A stretch of DNA of 7,765 nt from Desulfacyla sp964522045. Lineage in GTDB: Bacteria; Desulfobacterota; DSM-4660; Desulfatiglandales; Desulfatiglandaceae. This document shows positions 1 through 6,424 of this stretch, piece by piece; the first letter of the stretch is position 1, and each line of letters opens with the position of its first letter. Where the stretch lies: the NCBI GenBank assembly GCA_964522045.1, contig CAZFSF010000130.1:1-7765 (forward strand). The letters run 5' to 3'. The notes below the pieces were generated by a model. That model was given only the letters and a program-made list of their open reading frames with translations. It ran no database searches and was not told the origin of the DNA. The translations under genes were made by a program, and so were the position numbers.

Positions 1-803
1 AAGTAGATGAGCGAAAAGGCCCCGCCCGGTCCCAGGTCGAATTGCAGGAGGGCGATCTTGACTAAGTAGATGGAGAGGAATGTGGTCGAATTACCGGGAC
101 CGCCCCCTGTCAGCACAAAGGGCTCGGCATAGATCAGAAAACTGTCCATAAAACGAAGCAGAAAGGCGATGGTGAGTACACCGCGCATCTTGGGCAACTG
201 TATGTAAAGGAAGGTGGCCCAGGCCGATGCTCCGTCAATCCGGGCTGCCTGGTAATAGGCCTCGGGGATGGCCCGCAGCCCTGCATAGGCCAGCAAGACA
301 ACTAACGGAGTCCAATGCCAGACCTCCATCAACATTACTGTGATCCAGGCATCGAGCCAATTATCCGTATGATCAAAGGGTATGCCAAGCAGGTTGTTCA
401 TCCCGGCGCCAAAGAGACCGATATCCGGCCGCGTAAAGATCATCCAGATGGTCCCGATGGTATTCCAAGGGATCAGCAGGGGCAACGCTATGGTAACCAG
501 ACAGACAGGGACTCCCCACCCCTTTTTTGGCATGGCTAAGGCAATGAGTATACCGAGGGGCATCTCAATCAACAGCACGAGCCCGGAAAAGAGGAATTGA
601 CGCCATAGCGCTTCGTACAGGCGATCGTTGGCTAACATCTCCCGGAACCACTCTGTGCCGACAAAAACGCTCTGGCCCGGCCCAAAGATGTCCTGGACCG
701 AATAATTGATCACGGTCATCAGGGGAATGATGGCACTGAAGGCCACGATGACAAAAACCGGCAGCACTAATAACCAGGCCCTGTTATTTGGCCATTTTTC
801 CAT
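1..803 (-). CDS. glpP: Glycerol/sugar ABC transporter permease, GlpP-like (3' end outside the window)
   Basis: This is an inner-membrane permease of the MalF/UgpA-type binding-protein-dependent sugar transporter family. From ATG at 803 the frame is open for 267 codons to the left edge. My recollection of the family length (about 290 residues) suggests only some 20-25 C-terminal residues are missing. Hydrophobic segments lie near residues 10-30, 68-90, 98-122, 153-175 and 208-230. The cytoplasmic EAA loop that docks on the ATPases is clear at 181-204 (AARIDGA, then IQLP), and a GGGPGNSTT motif follows at 233-241. The start is supported by AAGGG seven bases upstream. The sequence resembles rhizobial GlpP (NRAW, PLMTVINYSVQD, LPLLIPWN), and the preceding glpS and glpT pair fits. 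The partner permease GlpQ and binding protein GlpV should lie off the left edge. Glycerol as substrate is inferred from family and neighbours; another polyol is possible. Confidence 0.9.
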   Translation of the reverse strand, partial: MEKWPNNRAWLLVLPVFVIVAFSAIIPLMTVINYSVQDIFGPGQSVFVGTEWFREMLANDRLYEALWRQFLFSGLVLLIEMPLGILIALAMPKKGWGVPVCLVTIALPLLIPWNTIGTIWMIFTRPDIGLFGAGMNNLLGIPFDHTDNWLDAWITVMLMEVWHWTPLVVLLAYAGLRAIPEAYYQAARIDGASAWATFLYIQLPKMRGVLTIAFLLRFMDSFLIYAEPFVLTGGGPGNSTTFLSIYLVKIALLQFDLGPGGAFSLIY

Positions 804-878
804 GGAAACACCCTTTGTAATTGAAAATTGACTATTGAAAGACCTCTGAACCCAGAACCCTTGAACCTTTAAACCTTA
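804..878 (-). repeat. Two abutting degenerate 7-8 nt tandem repeats in the glpT-glpP gap
   Basis: Read on the minus strand, the gap after the glpT stop has four degenerate units built on AGGTTYA, with GTT recurring at spacings of 8, 8 and 7 nt. Three 7-nt units starting TCAAT follow (TCAATAG, TCAATTT, TCAATTA). The glpP ribosome-binding site AAGGG comes after these. No hairpin terminator is seen. The block looks like a non-coding dispersed repeat remnant, but no second copy occurs in this window, so dispersal cannot be shown here. Confidence 0.6.
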
Positions 879-1964
879 CTATTTTACCAACCGTCCATCG
901 GCAAACAGCCGGGTCCATTGCGGTGGGAAGCCAAGCCAAACCTCGCCCTCGGGAACCGGTTTGTCTTCAGGCAGCCTGGCCTTCAAGGTTTGACCCGCTA
1001 AGGTAAGGGCCACAATCCTGTAACTGCCCAGGTCTTCAACCCCCTTGACCCTGGCCCGCACCATGCCGTCACCAAACCCTGCATGGACCTCTAAATACAT
1101 GGGTCTTATCCCAAGTTCCAGCTTCCCCCGGGCTTTGCGTGCTTTTGCCGCTGCTTCCTCGTCTAAAACAATACCGGCGCCATCGACCCTTGCTTCATTT
1201 CCCTCTATAGTACACTCAAGGAAATTCATTCCCGGGCTCCCTATGAAATAACCGACAAACCTGTGTTCGGGGTTTTCAAAAAGGTCCTGGGGAGAGCCGA
1301 TCTGTACGATTTCGCCCTCGAACATCACCGCCACCTGATCAGCAAAGGTCAGGGCTTCCACCTGATCATGGGTCACATAAATAAAGGACAACTTCAATTC
1401 CTCATGGATCTCTTTCAGTTTGCTACGCAGGGTCCACTTCATTTGCGGATCGATGACCGTCAACGGCTCATCAAAAAGTATGGCCGCCACATCACTTCGA
1501 ACCAGTCCACGGCCCAATGATATCTTCTGCTTGGCATCGGCCGCCAATCCAGAGGCTCTCTTGTTGAGAAAAGGGACCAGGTCAAGGATTTCGGCCACTT
1601 CCAGGACACGTTCTCTTATTTCGATTTCGCTGAGGCCTCGATTACGCAAAGGAAATGCCAGATTGCTGAAAACCGTCATGGTGTCGTACAAAACCGGAAA
1701 TTGAAAGACCTGGGCAATGTTCCGTTTTTCCGGCGGCAACCCTGTTACGTCCTTGCCATCATACAGGACCCGCCCCCTGCTTGGAGTAAGTAAACCGGAA
1801 ATGATATTCAGTAAAGTGGTTTTGCCACATCCCGAGGGCCCTAACAAGGCACATGCGCCCCCGTCATCCCACACGTTATGGATCCGCTTCAGGGCATAAT
1901 CGGACTCGCTTTTGGGCTTGGGCAGATAGCTATGGGCAATTTCGTTTAGCTCAATACGAGCCAT
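879..1964 (-). CDS. glpT: ABC importer ATPase, GlpT-like, with degenerate signature motif
   Basis: This is a cytoplasmic ATP-binding subunit of the predicted glycerol ABC importer, 361 residues, in the MalK/UgpC-type importer ATPase family. Walker A is canonical (GPSGCGKT, 42-49), the Q-loop glutamine is Q88, Walker B is AILFDEPL (161-168, catalytic E166), and the H-loop is VTHDQ with H199. Where LSGGQ should stand the sequence reads LAADA (140-144), so the signature is lost although the following helix (KISLGRGL) is kept. Residues from about 245 form a TOBE-type C-terminal domain. The motif set resembles rhizobial GlpT as I remember it, including QVFQFPVLYDTMTV and FIGSPGMN. The start has a strong AGGAG seven bases upstream and lies 14 bp after the glpS stop, so the two are co-translated neighbours. 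The name glpT here follows rhizobial usage and is not the E. coli GlpT G3P/phosphate antiporter. Confidence 0.93.
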   Translation of the reverse strand: MARIELNEIAHSYLPKPKSESDYALKRIHNVWDDGGACALLGPSGCGKTTLLNIISGLLTPSRGRVLYDGKDVTGLPPEKRNIAQVFQFPVLYDTMTVFSNLAFPLRNRGLSEIEIRERVLEVAEILDLVPFLNKRASGLAADAKQKISLGRGLVRSDVAAILFDEPLTVIDPQMKWTLRSKLKEIHEELKLSFIYVTHDQVEALTFADQVAVMFEGEIVQIGSPQDLFENPEHRFVGYFIGSPGMNFLECTIEGNEARVDGAGIVLDEEAAAKARKARGKLELGIRPMYLEVHAGFGDGMVRARVKGVEDLGSYRIVALTLAGQTLKARLPEDKPVPEGEVWLGFPPQWTRLFADGRLVK

Positions 1965-1978
1965 GACACTCTCCTATC

Positions 1979-3073
1979 TCAATCTGTCTTCAATGGCACC
2001 CGCGAGGGTGACGCGACCAGTACCCCTGCCTCATCGTACACAAAAAAAGAAGACGGGTTGACATATATGGTTATTTCGGCCCCGATCCGGAAAGGACGGA
2101 TCCCGCTCTCCTGAACCACTAACCGGAACCCATCATAGTCGGCATGAATGAATGTTTCGGATCCGTTAATCTCTGCCAATTCGACTTTAGCCGGAATTTC
2201 CGTATCTTCCTTGTCGTTTCTGGATGAAAAAAGATGATTGGACCGTACCCCGAAGGCGTACTCCCCTTCAGATAACGGCTTCATATAGTCTTCCAATGGG
2301 ATTTCAATATTCCGCCCCATTCTAACAGAACCCCCTTGAATCGTGCCGTTCAGGAAGTTTATGGGTGGATCACTAAAGACCTCAGCCACTTTGGTCGTCG
2401 CCGGATTATGATAGACCTCTGGAGTGGAACCGGTTTGGAGAATGCGGCCCTCATCCATAACCAGGATATTCCCCCCTAACATCAGGGCCTCGGTCGGTTC
2501 CGTGGTGGTGTAGACAACGATCGCCTTGCGCTCCTCGAAAATATCGTGAAGCTCAACCCGTAGCTCTTCACGCAGTTTATAGTCTAAGTTCACTAAGGGC
2601 TCGTCTAACAAAAGCAACTCAGCGTCTCCGATTAATGCTCTGGCAATGGCAACGCGCTGCTGCTGTCCACCGGAAAGCTCGGTGGGTAGACGATCCAGCA
2701 TCCCCTCGATGTGCAGCATCTCAGCGGTTTTGCGTACGCGCCGATCAATTTCTCCCTTTTTTACACCGGCAATTTTCAAGGGCGAGGCGATATTCTTGTA
2801 GACAGTGAGAGAAGGGTAATTGATGAACTGCTGATAGACCATGGCAATACTTCGTTTTCGGACTGATTTGCCGGTAACATCTTCTCCGTTTACCAGTAAC
2901 CTCCCCGTAGTCGGTTTATCTAATCCTGCCAGCAACCTAAGAAGGGATGTCTTCCCCGCTAAGGTACGGCCTAAGATCACATTGCGGGACCCCGTCTCAA
3001 ACTCCAGGCTGATGTCGTAGAGATGGGTCTCGCGTCCAACTTTTTTGGTGACATTTTCCAGAGCAAGGGACAT
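1979..3073 (-). CDS. glpS: ABC importer ATPase, GlpS-like, lacking the H-loop histidine
   Basis: This is the second ATPase of the importer, 364 residues, predicted to pair with the GlpT-like ATPase. Walker A is atypical: GRTLAGKT (35-42) keeps the lysine (K41) and threonine but not the middle glycine. The Q-loop is VYQQFINYPSLTV (Q81), the signature LSGGQ (133-137) is intact, and Walker B is LLLLDEP (D157, E158). The H-loop reads YTTTEPTEA, so the usual histidine is T191. A TOBE-like C-terminal domain follows from about residue 240. Rhizobial GlpS has similar features (TLAGKTS, MVYQQFINYP, TTEP), from memory. The ATG is preceded by GAGAGG about 11 bases upstream, a modest ribosome-binding site. 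It lies 65 bp after glpB, and the small gap without a terminator argues for one operon. Confidence 0.93.
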   Translation of the reverse strand: MSLALENVTKKVGRETHLYDISLEFETGSRNVILGRTLAGKTSLLRLLAGLDKPTTGRLLVNGEDVTGKSVRKRSIAMVYQQFINYPSLTVYKNIASPLKIAGVKKGEIDRRVRKTAEMLHIEGMLDRLPTELSGGQQQRVAIARALIGDAELLLLDEPLVNLDYKLREELRVELHDIFEERKAIVVYTTTEPTEALMLGGNILVMDEGRILQTGSTPEVYHNPATTKVAEVFSDPPINFLNGTIQGGSVRMGRNIEIPLEDYMKPLSEGEYAFGVRSNHLFSSRNDKEDTEIPAKVELAEINGSETFIHADYDGFRLVVQESGIRPFRIGAEITIYVNPSSFFVYDEAGVLVASPSRVPLKTD

Positions 3074-3138
3074 TAGTCAAATATCCTCTCATTGTATACG
3101 GTGTGAGGTTTTATGAGTAACATTGCATCGTGCTTCTT

Positions 3139-4431
3139 TCAAGCGTTATAAGAGGAAAAAGCGTCCACTGCGGCAGAGGCGGTGCTTATGGCCAGACCTG
3201 AACCGCATTTCATCCGCATCCAGTCCTGGTGGGCGAGGATCGATCCGCATGCAAACAGATTATCAAAAGCAGGTCTGCCGTCCTTGTCGATAGGCCTGAA
3301 CAGATCATCCACATCGAGACCTGCCTGGTTTGCGGGATGACCCCTGAGATCAAAGAAATTGCTTCTGTGCCACTCTTTCCTCTCCCCCGGCTGTGAAACA
3401 GGAATATCAAAGAGCGTCTCCCTGATCTTGTCCCTGTCGGCCCTGAGCCCCTTGGCCCAGAATCTCCCTGCGGCAAGGATCACTCCCTCGGCCCGGATCC
3501 ATTTGTCCGCTGTCTTCCCGCCGATACCAAGCAGAAAGTTCCCTTTCTCATCCTGTTCCCATTTGATAACCCTGTTGGGGAAAAAGAGCTTAACGCCCTT
3601 GGCCGATAACCCCCGCATGAACGCCTCATTTAACCTGAGTCCGGGGACGGAGAGGGGCATTGTTGGAATTTCAAATACCCGCGCCCCCAATTCACGGGAC
3701 AATTTCTCGACAATTTCGTGGGATCGTTCCATACCAAGAACAGCGGGCATACCCACTGCCTCAGCACCCTTTAAGTGGGGTCTAACTTCGCTTACAAGCC
3801 TCTCTAAATTTTCCCGGACCTCCATGTCACGGGCCATAATATCTCCTGTAACAAGTCCGGAAGCACTCCCCCTGTCACTGAACTGAAGATTTTGCCAACG
3901 TAACCCGGGCCATTGATCACACAGGGTCCCCGCAATCTGGGAAGCACTGAAGTCATTCAGGCCGTTAAAACCCAGGATAAGACAGGGGGGCTTTTCCTTG
4001 AGGGTCTTCACCCCGTTCCACATGGTTTGAGGTACATAGTATGAGTATTTAGAAGTCCCTAAAGGAGTGATCATCTCTGAATTATTTTCGCCATCCTTCA
4101 AGTATGGGAGGCCTTCATCATCTAAAAAGGCGACCACACGTTCCATTGACTCCTTTAGGGCAACTTTCTCCAATCGGGCATATGGATGGTCGGGCATATT
4201 CCCTGCAAGGGCCTCGATTGCCGCCCATGGATCTCTCCATTTAGCCCCTGTTTCCAAAGGATGAATACCCATCAGGTCCAAAAGGCCGCTGGCAAAGATC
4301 ATACCCCCGGAGACACCTGTCTGAACAGTGGTGATTCCCTGCTCAGCGGCAAACAGGGCCGCTGCCATGCCTGAGAGACCGCAACCGATTATTGCCAGCC
4401 GACATTCAACGGTTTCGTTTTCGGGGATCAT
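3139..4431 (-). CDS. glpB: Anaerobic glycerol-3-phosphate dehydrogenase subunit B
   Basis: GlpB is the second flavoprotein subunit of the anaerobic G3P dehydrogenase, which oxidises G3P to dihydroxyacetone phosphate. In E. coli it is associated with FMN and works with GlpA and GlpC. The protein has 430 residues (E. coli GlpB is about 420). The N-terminal dinucleotide-binding motif is IIGCGLSG (14-21). GlpB-like stretches follow: FASGLLDL (47-53), HPYARL (82-87), ITPLGTSKYS (121-130), LGFNGLNDF (153-161) and a C-terminal FACGSILA (393-400) plus CGSGLAIST (409-417). The ATG lies 2 bp after the glpA stop, a typical translationally coupled arrangement, with no strong ribosome-binding site of its own. 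The usual downstream partner glpC is absent: the next gene is an ABC ATPase. The ORF is intact, with no frameshift. Confidence 0.93.
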   Translation of the reverse strand: MIPENETVECRLAIIGCGLSGMAAALFAAEQGITTVQTGVSGGMIFASGLLDLMGIHPLETGAKWRDPWAAIEALAGNMPDHPYARLEKVALKESMERVVAFLDDEGLPYLKDGENNSEMITPLGTSKYSYYVPQTMWNGVKTLKEKPPCLILGFNGLNDFSASQIAGTLCDQWPGLRWQNLQFSDRGSASGLVTGDIMARDMEVRENLERLVSEVRPHLKGAEAVGMPAVLGMERSHEIVEKLSRELGARVFEIPTMPLSVPGLRLNEAFMRGLSAKGVKLFFPNRVIKWEQDEKGNFLLGIGGKTADKWIRAEGVILAAGRFWAKGLRADRDKIRETLFDIPVSQPGERKEWHRSNFFDLRGHPANQAGLDVDDLFRPIDKDGRPAFDNLFACGSILAHQDWMRMKCGSGLAISTASAAVDAFSSYNA

Positions 4432-4433
4432 GA

Positions 4434-5987
4434 TTACTGGCTATCCCCATGGATCTCCAGGTCAAAGGACCCGCAGTAAAGGGCCTCTTTCAGCTCCGCC
4501 TGCATTATCTGGCTATGCCATAGAACAGGCCGCTCTCCCCTCCAGCGTTCCTGCAGAAAGGCCATGAGATCATCCAGACTCTCGGCCCCCTTCATCTCCC
4601 CTGTTTCCTGGAGAAAGGCAGATATCCTTTTCCCGCAAAACGTCCCCTGGCAGGCCCCCTTCCCCACCCTGCTCCGGAGTCCCATGGCCTTCAGGCTGAG
4701 ATCCCCGTTATGTTCATGGATAGAGTTGACAATACTCTCAATGGAGCTTTTGGGGAGGAGTTCACATTCGCAGAGGAGAGGATCTTCATGGTTTTCGCCG
4801 AGCCATCTTTTTGGACCCAGGGCCGGTTCCGTCCACATGCCGGAAGGTGTGGAGGGGAGGGATTCAGTGCGAGTAAGACACGGCGCATCCACGCCCAGTC
4901 TCTCACATACCAGATCTGCAGTCTTTTCCGCCATAAAGCGGTAGGTGGTCAGTTTTCCTGAGGGAACGGTTGCAAAATTCTCCAGCCCGTCATCTGTATG
5001 ATCTAAGAGCGTGAATCCCCGGCTCACAGAACGGTCATCAAGCCTTGAACCCATTTTCAACAGGGGCCTGACCCCTGCATATGACCTGATATAGCGAATA
5101 CCTTTCAATGCAGGGATCATTCTTGAACCCTCGTCCACCACCAGGTCAACCTCCTCGATAGTCGGCTTGATCCGGTCTAAAGAATCGATCCTGACCGAGG
5201 TGGTACCTAAAAGAGAAACCGTACCGCCGGGGACAAGGATATCTCCATCGCCAGGGCTGCGCAGGCGGTTAACAACACGCCCGGTAACCCTGTGGCTGGT
5301 CACAAGGAGTGTCCCCTTGGAATAGAGCATCTTGATCTCTATTTCTGCCAGGGCAGCCACCTCCGTCACCCAGGCCCCGGCCGCGTTTATCACCTGTTCA
5401 GGTTCAACAAAAGTCTCCTTTCCGGTATTGGTATTGATAAGGCGAACGGTCTTGATGCGGTCATTCTCCCTTTTAAAACCGGTCACCTCAGTGTGACAAA
5501 GAAGGTCAGCGCCCAAAGCCTGGGCCTGGGTGATATTTTCAAGGGAAATCTTGAAAGGGTCTATGGATGCGTCATCCACAAGGTAGGCGGCGATCACTTT
5601 GGTAGAAAGGGACGGCTCCATCTCTCTGGCATCTCTGGGATCGAGCCATTGGCAAGGTATGCCGCACTTGGAGCAGAGCTGGGAGAAATCCGCGGCATAT
5701 TTTTCATCGTCTCCCTCAACAGCAACAAAAAGGCCCCCCGTATCTTCAATGCAGTGGGGAGCCATTGTTTTGAGTATTACATTCTCCTCGTGACACTCTC
5801 TTGCCGCGCCAGGATCAGTGGCAACATAACGCCCCCCGCTGTGAAGAAGACCGTGATTGCTGCCGGATGCCCCCGCGTTAATGTCGCCTTTCTCTACCAG
5901 CAGGGATTGCACACCCCTTAAGGCAAGATCCCTCGCAAGTCCTGTGCCTGTAACCCCTCCCCCGATAATGAGCGCCTGTGTACGCAA
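4434..5987 (-). CDS. glpA: Anaerobic glycerol-3-phosphate dehydrogenase subunit A, FAD protein with [2Fe-2S] domain
   Basis: This is the catalytic FAD subunit oxidising sn-glycerol 3-phosphate to dihydroxyacetone phosphate, 517 residues (E. coli GlpA is about 540). The FAD motif IIGGGVTGTG is at 7-16, followed by GLLHSGGRYV (46-55), which is typical of G3P dehydrogenases. Family motifs YAGVRPLL (303-310) and SGKLTTYRFMAEK (343-355) are present. A C-terminal BFD-like [2Fe-2S] domain shows four cysteines in CxC (C406, C408) and CxxxxC (C446, C451) arrangement. That domain separates GlpA from aerobic GlpD. The start is TTG, chosen because GGAGG lies 6 bases upstream and the residues from there match the family N-terminus. 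The nearest upstream ATG (6000) is in another frame. It is the first gene of the operon. Confidence 0.95.
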   Translation of the reverse strand: MRTQALIIGGGVTGTGLARDLALRGVQSLLVEKGDINAGASGSNHGLLHSGGRYVATDPGAARECHEENVILKTMAPHCIEDTGGLFVAVEGDDEKYAADFSQLCSKCGIPCQWLDPRDAREMEPSLSTKVIAAYLVDDASIDPFKISLENITQAQALGADLLCHTEVTGFKRENDRIKTVRLINTNTGKETFVEPEQVINAAGAWVTEVAALAEIEIKMLYSKGTLLVTSHRVTGRVVNRLRSPGDGDILVPGGTVSLLGTTSVRIDSLDRIKPTIEEVDLVVDEGSRMIPALKGIRYIRSYAGVRPLLKMGSRLDDRSVSRGFTLLDHTDDGLENFATVPSGKLTTYRFMAEKTADLVCERLGVDAPCLTRTESLPSTPSGMWTEPALGPKRWLGENHEDPLLCECELLPKSSIESIVNSIHEHNGDLSLKAMGLRSRVGKGACQGTFCGKRISAFLQETGEMKGAESLDDLMAFLQERWRGERPVLWHSQIMQAELKEALYCGSFDLEIHGDSQ

Positions 5988-5998
5988 TGACTACCTCC
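5985..5998 (-). promoter_or_regulatory. Strong ribosome-binding site with TTG start codon of glpA
   Basis: On the minus strand GGAGG is followed by six bases (TAGTCA) and TTG. No in-frame ATG lies at a sensible distance, so the rare start codon is well supported. The strong site probably offsets the weaker TTG initiation. Confidence 0.8.
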
Positions 5999-6063
5999 AT
6001 CTGAGAACAGTCGTCAAAAAAAACATTTCTGCCATCTAAATGGAAATCGAACGATGATTTTTA

Positions 6064-6092
6064 TTCATATTTTGCCACGCAAATGTTGTCAA
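6064..6092 (-). promoter_or_regulatory. Candidate main sigma-70 promoter of the glpA operon
   Basis: On the minus strand there is a perfect -35 TTGACA (6092-6087), a 17-bp spacer and -10 TATGAA (6069-6064, 4 of 6 consensus). Transcription would start near 6057, leaving a leader of about 70 nt before the glpA start. Directly upstream (6093-6135) are A- and T-tracts, including a run of nine A on the minus strand, which resemble an UP element. Confidence 0.65.
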
Positions 6093-6137
6093 GAAAAAAA
6101 TAGCGCTTTTTTACATTTAAATACATTTTTTTTTCAA

Positions 6138-6175
6138 TAGCGAAATTATACGGCGAAACCGACACTCATTTCGGC
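6138..6175 (-). promoter_or_regulatory. TTTCG/CGAAA boxes around a consensus -10 hexamer, candidate operator
   Basis: The minus strand carries a perfect TATAAT (6150-6145) flanked on both sides by TTTCGC, a direct repeat of 13-nt period. A third box makes an inverted pair CGAAA-N10-TTTCG (6154-6173, plus strand). No good -35 stands 16-18 bp upstream of the TATAAT. GlpR and other DeoR-family regulators commonly control such operons, and repeated TTTCG-like boxes would suit one, but no regulator gene is visible here and the assignment is inference. Confidence 0.35.
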
Positions 6176-6212
6176 ATATCACCGGCCTATTTTTCGATTT
6201 CCTGCTAATTAT

Positions 6213-6226
6213 GTTCATTTTTGAAC
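6213..6226. repeat. Short perfect inverted repeat GTTCA-TTTT-TGAAC
   Basis: A 5-bp inverted repeat with a 4-nt centre lies in the upstream region of glpA. A further GTTCAT occurs at 6262-6267. It could be a protein-binding site, but arms this short may arise by chance in AT-rich sequence. Confidence 0.3.
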
Positions 6227-6251
6227 TTTTTTGACCAAAGGGGTTGATCAT

Positions 6252-6280
6252 AGTGTATTTTGTTCATAATATCAGGTCAA
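6252..6280 (-). promoter_or_regulatory. Second candidate promoter, upstream of the operator-like region
   Basis: On the minus strand TTGACC (6280-6275, 5 of 6) is separated by 17 bp from TACACT (6257-6252, 4 of 6). It points towards glpA and would give a leader of about 260 nt. It overlaps the edge of the reverse-transcriptase relic. AT-rich DNA gives such matches by chance, so confidence is low. Confidence 0.3.
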
Positions 6281-6292
6281 TCCGGGTTGAAA

Positions 6293-6309
6293 GTGGCCCG
6301 TGCGGCCAC
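6293..6309. repeat. GC-rich inverted repeat, 6-bp arms
   Basis: GTGGCC and GGCCAC are separated by five bases. On the minus strand the hairpin is followed by only TTTC, too short a T-run for a convincing intrinsic terminator. It lies at the end of the reverse-transcriptase relic and could be a remnant of intron RNA structure or chance. Confidence 0.4.
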
Positions 6310-6310
6310 C

Positions 6311-6424
6311 CCCTTCCTCCTCCAGGCATTTCACTATTCCATCCATCACCCGTTTAGCGGCCCTCTCTGATTTCAGGCAAATCAGAAAATCATCCGCCCA
6401 CCGGCAGTACCGGTGGCCTCTTCT
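6311..6424 (-). pseudogene. Relic of a group II intron-type reverse transcriptase (catalytic motif region)
   Basis: The minus-strand frame after tandem stops (TAG TAG, 6430-6425) reads RRGHRYCRWADDF and continues with KSERAAKRVMDGIVKCLEEE. This matches the active-site block of bacterial group II intron reverse transcriptases, where RGHRFxRYADD is followed by a SxRAxxRVxxxIxxFLE helix. YADD is here WADD. Only about 38 codons survive; similarity stops at EEEG, and the frame ends in TGA at 6274-6272. One frame over, just upstream, GTA GAG AAG AGG would encode VEKR, like the usual LEKR before GH, which suggests a one-base deletion near 6416-6419. No other reverse-transcriptase domain or clear intron domain V was found, so this is a decayed fragment with no function expected. 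Confidence 0.75.
6398..6416. repeat. GC-rich inverted repeat, 7-bp arms
   Basis: CCACCGG and CCGGTGG flank a five-base loop. The hairpin lies about 50 bp after the stop of the membrane-protein gene, but no T-run follows on the minus strand, so it is a weak terminator candidate. It falls inside the codons for the conserved HRYCRW stretch of the reverse-transcriptase relic, so it may simply be coding sequence. Confidence 0.4.

Noticed and set aside
879..3073. Assignment of the ATPases as UgpC (glycerol-3-phosphate importer)
   Set aside because: UgpC is a single ATPase with all motifs intact. Here there are two, and their distinctive motifs match GlpS and GlpT of the glycerol importer.
3080..3130. 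Possible internal promoter before glpS (TATACA at 3098-3093, minus strand)
   Set aside because: No acceptable -35 element stands 16-18 bp upstream.
3359..3886. 175-codon open frame on the plus strand inside glpB
   Set aside because: It is antisense to glpB, is serine- and leucine-rich low-complexity in character and has no family resemblance.
5292..5921. 209-codon open frame on the plus strand inside glpA
   Set aside because: It lies antisense to conserved GlpA codons, shows no recognisable domain and has no clear ribosome-binding site. It is a shadow of the real gene.
5881..6000. 40-codon frame from the ATG at 6000, overlapping the glpA start
   Set aside because: It is out of frame with glpA, has no ribosome-binding site and an unnatural composition. 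The GGAGG inside it serves the TTG start of glpA.
6244..6253. TTGATCATAG resembling an FNR half-site
   Set aside because: The second half (ATCAA) is missing at the required spacing, so FNR control cannot be claimed.
6398..6416. Rho-independent terminator for the membrane-protein gene
   Set aside because: The hairpin is good but no T-run follows in the direction of transcription, and it coincides with conserved reverse-transcriptase codons.
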